Numbered from the stretch's first letter, positions 1 to 7,471 are shown. The stretch: DNA of 11,980 bases from Acidobacteriota bacterium (GCA_013362195.1 JABFWM010000248.1:1-11980); one strand, 5' to 3'. Notes: a model not told the origin generated them from the letters alone. Translations and numbers: made by a program.

Positions 1-29
1 CGCCCGCGGGCAGTGGCGCAAGCGCGATT

Positions 30-322
30 GGGGTCTGACCCCGGCGGGCGAGTGCACGGGCGCGCTCGGGGTCTGACCCCGTTTCGCGTGAGGTCTGACC
101 CCACTTGCCACCGCAGAGCAGGGCGAGTGCACGGGCGCGATCGGGGTCTGACCCCGTTTCGCGTGAGGTCTGACCCCACTTGCTACCGCAGAGCGCGCAG
201 ATTCTGCGTACTGAACGAACTGTATGCGACAGCTGGCACGCGAGATCCGGGGGTCTGACCCCAAAGCCGCGGGGTCTGACCCCAGCGCGGGGTCTGACCC
301 CGAACGCGCGGGGTCTGACCCC
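30..322. repeat. Nine-copy array of 13-bp palindrome GGGGTC-T-GACCCC
   Basis: Seven exact copies of GGGGTCTGACCCC lie at 30-42, 68-80, 143-155, 250-262, 271-283, 289-301 and 310-322. Two one-mismatch copies (GAGGTCTGACCCC) lie at 90-102 and 165-177. Each is a 6-bp inverted repeat around one central base, and the centre is T on this strand in all nine, so they share one orientation. The last four are spaced 21, 18 and 21 bp apart, all multiples of three, so in the ureD frame each reads Gly-Ser-Asp-Pro. Short palindromes of this kind resemble REP-type elements, which in many bacteria are spread by RAYT transposases; no such transposase is in the window. The role is unknown. Confidence 0.9.
46..195. 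repeat. 75-bp tandem direct duplication
   Basis: Positions 46-120 and 121-195 are two head-to-tail copies of a 75-bp unit. By eye they differ at about three positions, near 65/140, 109/184 and 120/195. Each unit carries one perfect and one imperfect copy of the GGTCTGACC palindrome. The near identity suggests a recent duplication by slippage or unequal recombination. The stretch 1-223 shows no credible gene. Confidence 0.88.
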
Positions 323-1159
323 AAATGCGCCGCCGACCGCGGACCAGGAAGCGGCGGACGCGCGGAGCTGATCTTCGTCCGCCGCGGCGACGCCACCGTC
401 CTCGCCCACGCGCACGCGCAGGCGCCGCTCAAGATCGTCCGCCCCTTCCCCCTCGCCGGCGGACGGCTGGTCGTGCCGCTCATCACCATCGGTCCCGGCC
501 TGTGCGCCGGAGACGCCTGCACCATCGACGTGCACGTCGACGAAGGCGCGCGCGCGATCGTCACCAACACCGCGGCGACGCGGCTGCTGGGCATGCGCGA
601 GGGAACGCACGCCGATCAGCGCGTCTACCTGACCGCCATGTCGGGCGCCTCGCTCGAGTACTATCCCGGCCTCACCATCCCCTTCCCCGACAGCGCGTTC
701 ACGCAATCCATCGACGTCGCGGCCGCCGCCGACGCGCGCGTCGGACTGCTGGAAACCTGGGCCTGCGGCCGCGCCGCACGCGATGAATACCTGCGCTTCC
801 GCCGTCTGCGCAGCCGGACGATGGTGCACGTCGACGGCGCGCTCGCCTACGCCGACGCCGTGCATCTCGATCCGCGCGACGCGCGCGTCGACATCGCCGG
901 CGTCCTCGATCGGCGACGCTATCTCGTGTCCGGGTTCTGGCGTGGCCCTGATCTGCAGCCCGCGGACGCGGCTCCGCTGCCCGGCGAGCTGACCGCCCGC
1001 GCGCTCGCCGCGTTCGGGCGCACCAATCCCCGTCAGGTGTTTCTGCGTGCGTTGGGAGATGACGAGCGGACGCTCGATGCGATCGTGGAGGAGGCGCTGG
1101 CCCGGGTCGCGCGGGCGTGGCGCGTCACGCCCGTGCGACTCGCGCGCTTCCGCTGCTGA
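224..1159 (+). CDS. ureD: Urease accessory protein UreD (UreH); N-terminus uncertain
   Basis: UreD is a cytoplasmic scaffold that binds apo-urease and, with UreF and UreG, helps deliver nickel to the active site. The family is recognisable from about residue 48 onward: an ELIFVRRG start, PLKIVRPFPL, a GPGLCAGD segment, TNTAATRLLGM and a LEYYPGLTIPFPDS block like the family's LE-(W/Y)-xP-x-xxIPF signature. Without the first 45 or so residues the protein is about 266 aa, normal for UreD. The extra N-terminus from ATG 224 encodes four GSDP units from the palindrome array and has no convincing Shine-Dalgarno, so it may not be native. No in-frame ATG, GTG or TTG was seen between 224 and the conserved start. 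The ATG at 325 is out of frame with the conserved region, so a repeat insertion or small indel may have damaged the original start. No other urease gene is in the window; the rest may lie to the left. Confidence 0.8.
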   Translation: MRQLAREIRGSDPKAAGSDPSAGSDPERAGSDPKCAADRGPGSGGRAELIFVRRGDATVLAHAHAQAPLKIVRPFPLAGGRLVVPLITIGPGLCAGDACTIDVHVDEGARAIVTNTAATRLLGMREGTHADQRVYLTAMSGASLEYYPGLTIPFPDSAFTQSIDVAAAADARVGLLETWACGRAARDEYLRFRRLRSRTMVHVDGALAYADAVHLDPRDARVDIAGVLDRRRYLVSGFWRGPDLQPADAAPLPGELTARALAAFGRTNPRQVFLRALGDDERTLDAIVEEALARVARAWRVTPVRLARFRC

Positions 1160-1168
1160 GGCAGGCGA

Positions 1169-1357
1169 CTAGATGGTCGCTCGGAAGGAGGTCGAGTCCT
1201 CCTCGTCGCGGTTGGCAGGCGAGTAGCCGGATTCCTCGAGCGTGCGATCGATTTCCTGCTTCAACCAGGCCGTCGGATTCGGCTTGACGGCGCGCAGCGC
1301 CTGCCACTCCGACTCGGTCAGCGCGATCGCGATGAAGCGGCTTGTTTCCCTGTCCAT
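1169..1357 (-). CDS. Small protein of unknown function (62 aa)
   Basis: I do not recognise a named family. The predicted protein starts MDRETSRFIAIALTESEW and contains an amphipathic segment with ALRAVKPNPTAWLKQEID, then an acidic, polar tail. It has no signal peptide or membrane segment. A central Lys-Pro-Asn-Pro followed by a probable helix suggests a small folded cytoplasmic or nucleic-acid-associated protein, but that is speculation. ATG 1357 is chosen over the in-frame GTG 1375 because a near-perfect Shine-Dalgarno AAGGAGG (1366-1372) sits 8 nt upstream of it and overlaps the GTG-start region. The gene is convergent with ureD, with 9 bp between the stop codons, and lies downstream of the dap operon terminator, so it is probably transcribed on its own. 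Confidence 0.6.
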   Translation of the reverse strand: MDRETSRFIAIALTESEWQALRAVKPNPTAWLKQEIDRTLEESGYSPANRDEEDSTSFRATI

Positions 1358-1365
1358 GACCGGAA

Positions 1366-1372
1366 CCTCCTT
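1366..1372 (-). promoter_or_regulatory. Strong Shine-Dalgarno of the 62-aa gene
   Basis: AAGGAGG on the minus strand, 8 nt before ATG 1357. It is the best ribosome binding site in the window. It supports translation of this small ORF and fixes its start. Confidence 0.75.
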
Positions 1373-1410
1373 CACTGTCCCCGTCAGCGTAGATCAAGGC
1401 GCCGCCGGCC

Positions 1411-1428
1411 GCTGCATAGAATTGCAGC
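1411..1428. repeat. Inverted repeat GCTGCA-N6-TGCAGC upstream of the 62-aa gene
   Basis: A perfect 6-bp inverted repeat with a 6-bp AT-rich centre lies about 54 bp upstream of the small gene's ATG. The site is the size of a dimeric repressor's operator or could be a short RNA hairpin. I could not place a good -35/-10 pair around it, so its role is open. Confidence 0.4.
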
Positions 1429-1485
1429 ATTGCGCCCATCTGATCTCGTCATAGCGCGCCCGAAAGGCCGCGCTGCGGCAGATTT

Positions 1486-1506
1486 AAAAACGGGAGGACG
1501 CCCCGT
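1486..1506 (-). terminator. Putative intrinsic terminator of the asd-dap operon
   Basis: On the minus strand a 5-bp stem ACGGG/CCCGT (1502-1506 and 1490-1494) with a 7-nt loop is followed by a short U-run (A's at 1486-1490 on the given strand, continuing into TAAAT). The 5' arm overlaps the dapE stop codon. The stem is short, so termination may be partial, but the position at the operon end fits. Confidence 0.5.
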
Positions 1507-2522
1507 CAACCGCCGTGGTCCCCGTGATCGAGACAATGTCGCGCCAGCGTGACATACGTCCCAATCGCGTCGTGGACCTCGTCAAGGCGGACGTGCTCCT
1601 CCGCGGTGTGCGCGACCAGGAACGAGCCGGGACCGAACAGCAGCGGCGTGCCCCATCGATCGAGCAGCGGGATGTCGGTGGTGAACGGAAAGACCGCCGC
1701 ATCGACGCCGGCCACGGTGTGCAGGTGCACCATCGGCACGCGCAGCACCTCGGTGACGCTGACGAGCGGTTCGAGCGTTCGCACCGTCTCCAGCACATCG
1801 TCCGGCGATCCGACGATGCGGAACATCAGCTCGGCTGAGGCGGACGGCGAGATGACGTTCGGCGCGATGCCGCCGTCGATGAGGCCGATCGAGTAGAACG
1901 TGGTGCCGAGCTGCGGGTCGGAGGGCCAGCGCATCCCGCGGACGCGGATCAGCGCGTCGAGCAGCTTGTCGATGGCCGACTCGCCGTGCTCCGGCGCGGC
2001 GGAATGCGCGGCGCGCCCGGTCGCGGTCAGCCTGACGCGCAGGTTGCCGCGGGTGGCGATGCCGAGGCGATTGTCCGTCGGCTCGCCGTTGATTAGAAAT
2101 CTCGTCGGGGAAGCGGTCGCATTGGCGACCACCGCGCCGTCGCTGCCGCGTTCTTCGCCCACGACGAACAGCAACGCGGCACGGCGCTCGCCTGCCGCGC
2201 GCAGGCGTTCGACCGCGGCCACCTGCGCCGCGAGAATCCCCTTGGCGTCACACGCGCCGCGGCCGAACAATCTGCCGTCGCGAATGTCGCTCGGAATGTG
2301 CGGCGGCACGCAGTCGATGTGCGTCGACAGCACGACCTGCGGATCGGGATCGAGCGTCGCGAAGACATTGAACCGATCGTCCGCGACCGGCTGACGCTGG
2401 ACCGTGTAGCCGAGGCTCTCGAGCTCGGAGGCGAGCCATTCGCCCGCCGCCTGCTCGCGCCCGGTCGTGGAGTCGATGTCGATGAGCGCGCGCGCGAACG
2501 CGACCGGATCTAGCGAATCCAT
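1506..2522 (-). CDS. dapE: M20 family deacylase, probable succinyl-diaminopimelate desuccinylase
   Basis: This 338-aa zinc-dependent hydrolase probably removes succinate from N-succinyl-LL-diaminopimelate to give LL-DAP. Visible M20 landmarks are THID (His68, Asp70, first metal ligands), GRGACDAKG (Asp92, bridging ligand), EE at 123-124 (catalytic base and ligand), GEPTD (Glu147), HSAAPEHG in the dimerisation/substrate region, and a late His305 in AHTAEEH. The GxCDAKGILAAQ stretch is also typical of ArgE-like acetylornithine deacetylases, so substrate cannot be settled from motifs. Placement directly after dapD argues for DapE. ATG 2522 overlaps the dapD end by 13 nt. GGAG lies only about 2 nt before it, so the start is supported mainly by homology and translational coupling. 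An ArgE or LysK-type substrate remains possible. Confidence 0.83.
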   Translation of the reverse strand: MDSLDPVAFARALIDIDSTTGREQAAGEWLASELESLGYTVQRQPVADDRFNVFATLDPDPQVVLSTHIDCVPPHIPSDIRDGRLFGRGACDAKGILAAQVAAVERLRAAGERRAALLFVVGEERGSDGAVVANATASPTRFLINGEPTDNRLGIATRGNLRVRLTATGRAAHSAAPEHGESAIDKLLDALIRVRGMRWPSDPQLGTTFYSIGLIDGGIAPNVISPSASAELMFRIVGSPDDVLETVRTLEPLVSVTEVLRVPMVHLHTVAGVDAAVFPFTTDIPLLDRWGTPLLFGPGSFLVAHTAEEHVRLDEVHDAIGTYVTLARHCLDHGDHGG

Positions 2523-3361
2523 TGCTCCAGGGCGGTGCGGGCGCTGGTGCGCTCGTCGCGATATTTCACAATCACAGGAGTCGCGAGCGAAAGCCCCCAC
2601 TCACGGCCGGGGCCGCTCGCGATCGGCCGCGTCCCGGGCACGACGACGGCCCCTTCGGGCACGACCAGCGGCTCCCCCGGCGAGGGTTCGATGACGCGCT
2701 GATGCGGGATGTCGTAAATCGGCGTGGAGCCGGTGACGATCACCCCCGCGGCGAGGACGGCACGCCGCTTCACCACGGTTCCCTCGTAGACGCCGCAGTT
2801 TCCGCCGACGAGCACGTCGTCTTCGACGATCACCGGAAGCGCGCCCACCGGCTCGAGCACGCCGCCGATCTGCGCGGCAGCGCTCAAGTGGACGCGCCGG
2901 CCGATCTGCGCGCACGACCCGACGAGTGCGTGCGAATCGACCAGCGTCTCGTCGCCAACGTAGGCGCCGATGTTGATGTACATCGGCGGCATGCAGATCA
3001 CGCCGCGGCCGAGAAAAGCGCCGTCGCGCACCGTCGATCCTCCGGGCACGATGCGAACGCCGGCGCCGACGTCGATGCGCTTCAGCGGAAGCGTGTCCTT
3101 GTCGACGAACGGCCAGCGGCCGTGATCGGCCGAGACGTCGGCGTTGACGCCGAACCGGAATCCAAGCAGGATGCCCTGCTTCACCCAGGCGTTCACCTTC
3201 CATCCAGACGGTGAGGCGTCGTCCGGTTCCGCGGCCCGGACCGACCCTGCCGACAGGGCGCTGCGCAGCGCCGCAAACGCTTCGCGCACGCCGTCGCGCG
3301 GCGCGTCGCTGCCCTGCTCCGCCAGGCGCGCGATCGTTTCCGCGAGCACCGCCGTCGTCAT
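2510..3361 (-). CDS. dapD: 2,3,4,5-tetrahydropyridine-2,6-dicarboxylate N-succinyltransferase
   Basis: A cytoplasmic homotrimeric acyltransferase that transfers succinyl from succinyl-CoA to tetrahydrodipicolinate, the step that commits this organism to the succinylase branch of lysine/DAP synthesis. The 283-aa length matches the 274-aa E. coli type. An N-terminal helical region is followed by the WKVNAWVKQ block (54-62) and by left-handed beta-helix hexapeptide repeats from about 100 to 260. These include MPPMYINIGAYV (124-135), VDSHALVGSCAQIG (141-154) and GGVLEP (166-171). Asp142 and Glu193 correspond by pattern to the proposed catalytic Asp and Glu. The ATG shares four bases with the dapA stop (ATGA), implying translational coupling. 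Confidence 0.95.
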   Translation of the reverse strand: MTTAVLAETIARLAEQGSDAPRDGVREAFAALRSALSAGSVRAAEPDDASPSGWKVNAWVKQGILLGFRFGVNADVSADHGRWPFVDKDTLPLKRIDVGAGVRIVPGGSTVRDGAFLGRGVICMPPMYINIGAYVGDETLVDSHALVGSCAQIGRRVHLSAAAQIGGVLEPVGALPVIVEDDVLVGGNCGVYEGTVVKRRAVLAAGVIVTGSTPIYDIPHQRVIEPSPGEPLVVPEGAVVVPGTRPIASGPGREWGLSLATPVIVKYRDERTSARTALEQWIR

Positions 3362-4260
3362 GCGTGAATCGCGTCGGTGATGCCGAGCGACTTCAGCACG
3401 GCGGCGATCTTTTCACGCGAAGCGGGACGCGGCGGCACCATCGGCAGTCGATAGATCTCCTCGAGCAGGCCGAGCATGGCCATCGCGCTCTTGACCGGGA
3501 TCGGATTCGACTCGATGAAGTTCACCTGGAGGAGCGGCATCAGGCGGTTGTGCAGCTGCCGCGCCGACGCGAAGTCGCCGCGTTCCGCCAGCTCCGCGAG
3601 GCGGCTCATCTCCGCGGGAATCTCGTTCGACGCGACGGAAACGATCCCGCGTCCCCCGATCGCCATCAGCGGCAAGGTCAGCGCATCGTCGCCTGAGAGC
3701 ACGATGAAATGCTCGGGCACCGACGCGCAGATCTCGCACATCTGCGCCATGTTGCCGGATGCTTCCTTCACGCCGGCGATGTTGGGCACCGACGCGAGGC
3801 GGACCAGGGTCGCGGGATCGACGTTACAGCCGGTGCGCCCCGGCACGTTGTAGACGATCACGGGCAGTTCAACCGCCTCGGCGATCGCGCGATAGTGCGC
3901 GACCAGCCCGTCGGGCGTGGGCTTGTTGTAGTACGGCGTCACCGAAAGAATGCCATCCGCGCCGGCGCGGCGCATGCGCTTCGCCGTATGAATGACGTCC
4001 TGCGTGTCGTAGCCGCCTGCACCGGCGAGCACGGGCACCCGCCCGTGTGCCTGCTCGACGACGAGCTCCACGACGCGGACGCGTTCGTCCTCGGACAGCG
4101 TCGGGCTCTCACCGGTCGTGCCGCACGGGACCAGAAAGTGGATGCCGGCGTCGATCTGCCGCCTGGCGAGCCGCGACACGCCCGCTTCGTCCAGCGATCC
4201 GTCACGCCTGAACGGCGTGACGAGCGCAGTGCCGCATCCGGTGAAAGAACGTCGTTCCAT
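3358..4260 (-). CDS. dapA: 4-hydroxy-tetrahydrodipicolinate synthase
   Basis: Condenses pyruvate with aspartate semialdehyde, the first step specific to DAP and lysine. The protein is a 300-aa class I aldolase-type TIM barrel, cytoplasmic and normally tetrameric. All catalytic parts are present: GTTGE (47-51), TPYYNKP with Tyr110 (108-114), YNVPGRTG with Tyr137 and Arg142 (137-144), and the Schiff-base Lys165 in GVKEASG (163-169). ATG 4260 is chosen because GGAGG (4265-4269) sits 4 nt upstream and the protein then begins at the normal family position. The 85-bp gap to dapB is the only sizeable space inside the operon. I saw no clear promoter in it, although a weak internal one cannot be excluded. 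Confidence 0.96.
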   Translation of the reverse strand: MERRSFTGCGTALVTPFRRDGSLDEAGVSRLARRQIDAGIHFLVPCGTTGESPTLSEDERVRVVELVVEQAHGRVPVLAGAGGYDTQDVIHTAKRMRRAGADGILSVTPYYNKPTPDGLVAHYRAIAEAVELPVIVYNVPGRTGCNVDPATLVRLASVPNIAGVKEASGNMAQMCEICASVPEHFIVLSGDDALTLPLMAIGGRGIVSVASNEIPAEMSRLAELAERGDFASARQLHNRLMPLLQVNFIESNPIPVKSAMAMLGLLEEIYRLPMVPPRPASREKIAAVLKSLGITDAIHA

Positions 4261-4345
4261 GAAACCTCCGTATCGCCTCACACCGGCCAGCCCTCAACCG
4301 ACCGGGTTCGGCCGCCCTCGCCATCGATCATCCGCCATCCGCGCG

Positions 4346-5017
4346 TCACAGCCCGAGCACGTCGCGCATGCCAAACCATCCCTGCCGTCCCTGGATCCAG
4401 CGCGCGGCCTCGAGCGCCCCGCGCGCGAACGCCGCCCGATCGCGCGCCGCGTGCGTCAGCGTGATCGTTTCAGACGCGGCATCGAAGCCGAGCGTGTGCG
4501 TCCCGGGAATCATACCGGCGCGCGTCGAGGAAATCGGCACGTCCGCGGTGTAGCCGGCCTGTTGAAGCGCCCGCGCAATCGCGAGCGCGGTCCCGGACGG
4601 GGCATCCTTCTTGGCCGCGTGATGCAGTTCATGAATCCACGAACCGAACGCGGACTGGTTCGCCATCAATGCGCCGGCACGCTCGACGAGCGCCAGGAAG
4701 AGGTTCACGCCCATCGCGAAGTTCGGCGCGGCGACCACGCCAATGCCGTGACGCGCGGCGGCGTTTCGCATGTCCGGTTCGCGGGCCTGCCACCCGGTGG
4801 TGCCGATGACCAGCGGCGTGCCGCGCGGCGCCAGCTTCTCGAACGTCGCCGGCACCGCTTCGGCCGACGAGAAATCAATCGCGACCTCCGCGTCGGGCCA
4901 TGCGCCGCCGGCGTTGACGCGCGCGATCGTGCCCGCGATCTCGAAGCCGTACTCCGGCGCGAGCGCTTCCACGAGGCGTCCCATCCGGCCGTGCCCGACG
5001 AGCAGCAGTCGCCTCAC
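4346..5017 (-). CDS. dapB: 4-hydroxy-tetrahydrodipicolinate reductase
   Basis: NAD(P)H-dependent reductase that converts the DapA product to tetrahydrodipicolinate. The N-terminus has a Rossmann glycine motif (LLLVGHGRMG). It is followed by AIDFSS, a GTTGW nucleotide-binding segment, AAPNFAMGVN, and the catalytic ELHHAAKKDAPSGTA block with the His-His pair and Lys. The late RAGMIPGTHTLGFD segment belongs to the substrate-binding domain. At 223 aa it is at the short end of the family (about 225-270). GTG 5017 is preferred because it begins right before the Rossmann strand and follows a GAGGGG. A TTG at 5056 would add 13 polar residues and overlap lysC. The GTG start leaves 16 bp after lysC. 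Confidence 0.93.
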   Translation of the reverse strand: MRRLLLVGHGRMGRLVEALAPEYGFEIAGTIARVNAGGAWPDAEVAIDFSSAEAVPATFEKLAPRGTPLVIGTTGWQAREPDMRNAAARHGIGVVAAPNFAMGVNLFLALVERAGALMANQSAFGSWIHELHHAAKKDAPSGTALAIARALQQAGYTADVPISSTRAGMIPGTHTLGFDAASETITLTHAARDRAAFARGALEAARWIQGRQGWFGMRDVLGL

Positions 5018-5033
5018 AACCCCTCGACCATTC

Positions 5034-6407
5034 CTATCGCGTTCCTGCGAGGGCAAACAGCTCGTCGTGCAGATGCTGCATCGCGTCGGGCACGAGACTG
5101 TCTGCGAGCACCATCGTCAAGTTCCTCCGTGACGCTGCCTGCGAAACCATGCGCAGCGGGAAGGCGGCGAGCGTGCCGATCACGCGTGACGCCGTGTCGG
5201 AGCGCTGCCGCAGATTCTCTCCGACCACGCAAAGAATCGCCATATCTTCTTCGACGCTGACATCGGCAAACTCACGAAGGGCCGCGACGATCTCGGGCAC
5301 GTGCCTGCGGTCGTCCACGGTCACCGAGACGCTGACCTCGGACGTCGTGACGACGTCGACGGGCGTGCGGTAGTGCTCGAAGGTCTCGAACACCCGCCGC
5401 AGGAAGCCATAGGCCATCAGCATGCGGGTCGACGTGACGTCGATCACGGTGACGCCGCGCTTGCAGGCAATCGCCGTCACTGGACGATCGTCGGCGGCCG
5501 GCGTGCCGGTAATCAGCGTTCCTCCCGCGTCCGGCCGGCGGCTGTTGAGAATGCGGACCGGGATGTCGCGCGTGACGGCCGGCAGAATGGTGCTCGGGTG
5601 CAGGACTTTGGCGCCGAAATACGCGAGCTCCGAGGCTTCGCCGAACGACAGCTGGCGGACGAGCCGCGGAGCGGACACGACGCGCGGGTCGGCCGTCAGC
5701 ATCCCGTCCACGTCCGTCCAGATCTGGATTTCGGCCGCGTCAATCGCGGCGCCGAACAATGCGGCCGAGTAATCCGACCCGCCGCGTCCGAGTGTCGTCG
5801 TCGCGCCATCCGGCGCGCACCCGACGAAGCCGCCAAGCACCGGAACACGCCGGTCGCGCACGAGCGGCACGACGTGGTGGGCGGCCGCCTCCCTCGTGGG
5901 ATCGCCAAGCGGCACGGCCTGCCCGTGCGACGTGTCAGTCATGAGCACCGACCGCGCATCGACGAACTCGGCGGGGAGGCCGTGCTCGTGCATGGCCGCG
6001 GCAACGACGCGGCTGTTCAGGAGCTCACCGCTCGCGGCCACCCGATCGCGTGCGCGCGGATGTGCGTGCCGCAGCACCTCGATTGCCTGCAGCACGGCGC
6101 GCAGATCGGCGATCTCCTGGTCGATCTCGCGTGCGATCGGGCCAGCCGCGTTGTCCATCAGCCGGTGTGCCGTCTCGGCGTGCCGCCGGGAGAGTTCCTC
6201 GAGCCCGTCGTGCACGACGTCGGCCTGACCGCGGCTGGCCGCCTCGGCCAACCCGAGCAGCCGATCCGTCACGCCCGACATCGCCGACACGACGACGACG
6301 GGCGCATCGCCTGCGTCGATCGCCCGCCGAACGAGAGCCATGACCTGGGTGATGGCGGCGGCATCCGCGACCGACGTGCCGCCGAATTTCATGACGATCG
6401 TACGCAT
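5034..6407 (-). CDS. lysC: Aspartate kinase, LysC-type with C-terminal ACT domains
   Basis: Phosphorylates aspartate with ATP at the entry of the lysine, threonine and methionine pathways. The 457-aa protein has KFGGTS (7-12), GRGGSDYSA (207-215) and FGAKVLHP (264-271) in the kinase domain, then two ACT regulatory domains with TTSEVSVSV (354-362). The sequence pattern resembles monofunctional E. coli LysC, which is inhibited by lysine. Lysine feedback is therefore likely but inferred, and no homoserine dehydrogenase domain is fused. The start is placed at ATG 6407, which shares its A with the asd stop (TGATG), because MRTIVMKFGGTS is the normal family N-terminus. A longer reading frame upstream of 6407 is only overlap with asd. 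Confidence 0.95.
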   Translation of the reverse strand: MRTIVMKFGGTSVADAAAITQVMALVRRAIDAGDAPVVVVSAMSGVTDRLLGLAEAASRGQADVVHDGLEELSRRHAETAHRLMDNAAGPIAREIDQEIADLRAVLQAIEVLRHAHPRARDRVAASGELLNSRVVAAAMHEHGLPAEFVDARSVLMTDTSHGQAVPLGDPTREAAAHHVVPLVRDRRVPVLGGFVGCAPDGATTTLGRGGSDYSAALFGAAIDAAEIQIWTDVDGMLTADPRVVSAPRLVRQLSFGEASELAYFGAKVLHPSTILPAVTRDIPVRILNSRRPDAGGTLITGTPAADDRPVTAIACKRGVTVIDVTSTRMLMAYGFLRRVFETFEHYRTPVDVVTTSEVSVSVTVDDRRHVPEIVAALREFADVSVEEDMAILCVVGENLRQRSDTASRVIGTLAAFPLRMVSQAASRRNLTMVLADSLVPDAMQHLHDELFALAGTR

Positions 6408-7471
6408 CAGTCTTCCCCGATGAGTCCCGTGGCGAGCATCAGCTCCGCGTTGAGTACCGCGGCGCCGGCCGCGCCGCGAATGGTATTGTGGCCGAGCGCC
6501 ACGAGCTTCAACCCGAGCACCGGACACGGACGGATGCGGCCGACCGTCACCGTCATCCCGCCGTCGCGCTCGACGTCACGTCGCGGCTGCGGACGATCCG
6601 GCGCGGCGCTGACGACAAGCGGATGCGGAGGCGCCGTCGGAAGGCCGAGCGCTTGCGGCTGGCCCTTGAATCCGGCGAGCGCGTCGCGCACCTCGTCGAG
6701 CGACGGCCGCGCCGTGAGCCTGATCGAAACCGTTTCCGTGTGGCCGTCGATGACCGGCACGCGGTTCGTGTGTGCGCTCACCGTCACCGCGTGCGGCGTC
6801 ACCGCGCCGCCGCCGAGCGAGCCGAGGATCTTGCAGGTCTCGCTCTCGATCTTCTCTTCCTCGTTCGCGATGAACGGCACGACGTTGCCGAGGATGTCCA
6901 TCGAGGAGACGCCCGGATAGCCCGCCCCCGAGACCGCCTGCATCGTGCTGACCAGAACCGATTCGAGGCCGAATCGGCGCAGCGGCGCCAGCACCATCGC
7001 GAGCACGACCGTCGAACAGTTCGGATTGGTGACGATGGCGCCGCGCCAGCCGCGCGCCTGCCGCTGGCGATCGAGCAGCGCGAGATGATCGGCGTTGACC
7101 TCCGGGATGAGCAGCGGGACGTCGGCGTCCATGCGATAGCAGCGCGCGTTGCTGACGACGAGATGGCCGGCGGCCGCGAACGCGGGCTCGATGTCCTTCG
7201 CCGCCGTCGCATCGAGCGCCGAGAACATCAGCTGCGGCCCGCGTCCAGGCACACAGCCCTCGACGATGGTGCCGCGAATCTCGTCGGGCGGCGCCTCGCT
7301 CAGCCGCCACGGCGCGGCATCGGCGTAGGTGCGCCCCTCGGACCGCTCGCTCGCGGCCAGCCACGCCGGGCGGAACCACGGGTGGCGCGCGAGCTGCCGC
7401 ACGAACTGCTGACCGACCATTCCCGTCGCGCCGAGCACCCCGACCTCGATCCGCTTCCGCACTGGCTGCAT
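6407..7471 (-). CDS. asd: Aspartate-semialdehyde dehydrogenase, archaeal/fungal type
   Basis: Reduces aspartyl phosphate to aspartate semialdehyde with NADPH, immediately after LysC in the pathway. The 354-aa protein begins with a Rossmann motif GVLGATGMVGQ (11-21). The catalytic cysteine is Cys152 in TNPNCST. NEEEKIESETCKILG (203-217) and RVPVIDGHTE (237-246, probable acid/base His244) are typical of the archaeal/fungal ASADH branch rather than the E. coli-type enzyme. ATG 7471 is chosen because GAGG (7479-7482) lies 7 nt upstream; the in-frame codon at 7513 lies in the terminator U-tract. This is the first structural gene of the operon, 41 nt after the leader terminator. Confidence 0.94.
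   Translation of the reverse strand: MQPVRKRIEVGVLGATGMVGQQFVRQLARHPWFRPAWLAASERSEGRTYADAAPWRLSEAPPDEIRGTIVEGCVPGRGPQLMFSALDATAAKDIEPAFAAAGHLVVSNARCYRMDADVPLLIPEVNADHLALLDRQRQARGWRGAIVTNPNCSTVVLAMVLAPLRRFGLESVLVSTMQAVSGAGYPGVSSMDILGNVVPFIANEEEKIESETCKILGSLGGGAVTPHAVTVSAHTNRVPVIDGHTETVSIRLTARPSLDEVRDALAGFKGQPQALGLPTAPPHPLVVSAAPDRPQPRRDVERDGGMTVTVGRIRPCPVLGLKLVALGHNTIRGAAGAAVLNAELMLATGLIGED

Noticed and set aside
30..322. CRISPR array
   Set aside because: The repeat is only 13 bp and palindromic, and the gaps are irregular (5-72 bp) and themselves partly duplicated. There are no cas genes in the window.
1125..1439. 104-codon minus-strand ORF overlapping the 62-aa gene
   Set aside because: It runs into the ureD coding region and lacks a ribosome binding site, while the overlapping 62-aa frame has a strong one and a more protein-like composition.
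4261..4345. Promoter or riboswitch between dapB and dapA
   Set aside because: The 85-bp gap holds a ribosome binding site and GC-rich sequence, but no convincing -35/-10 pair or terminator-like structure.
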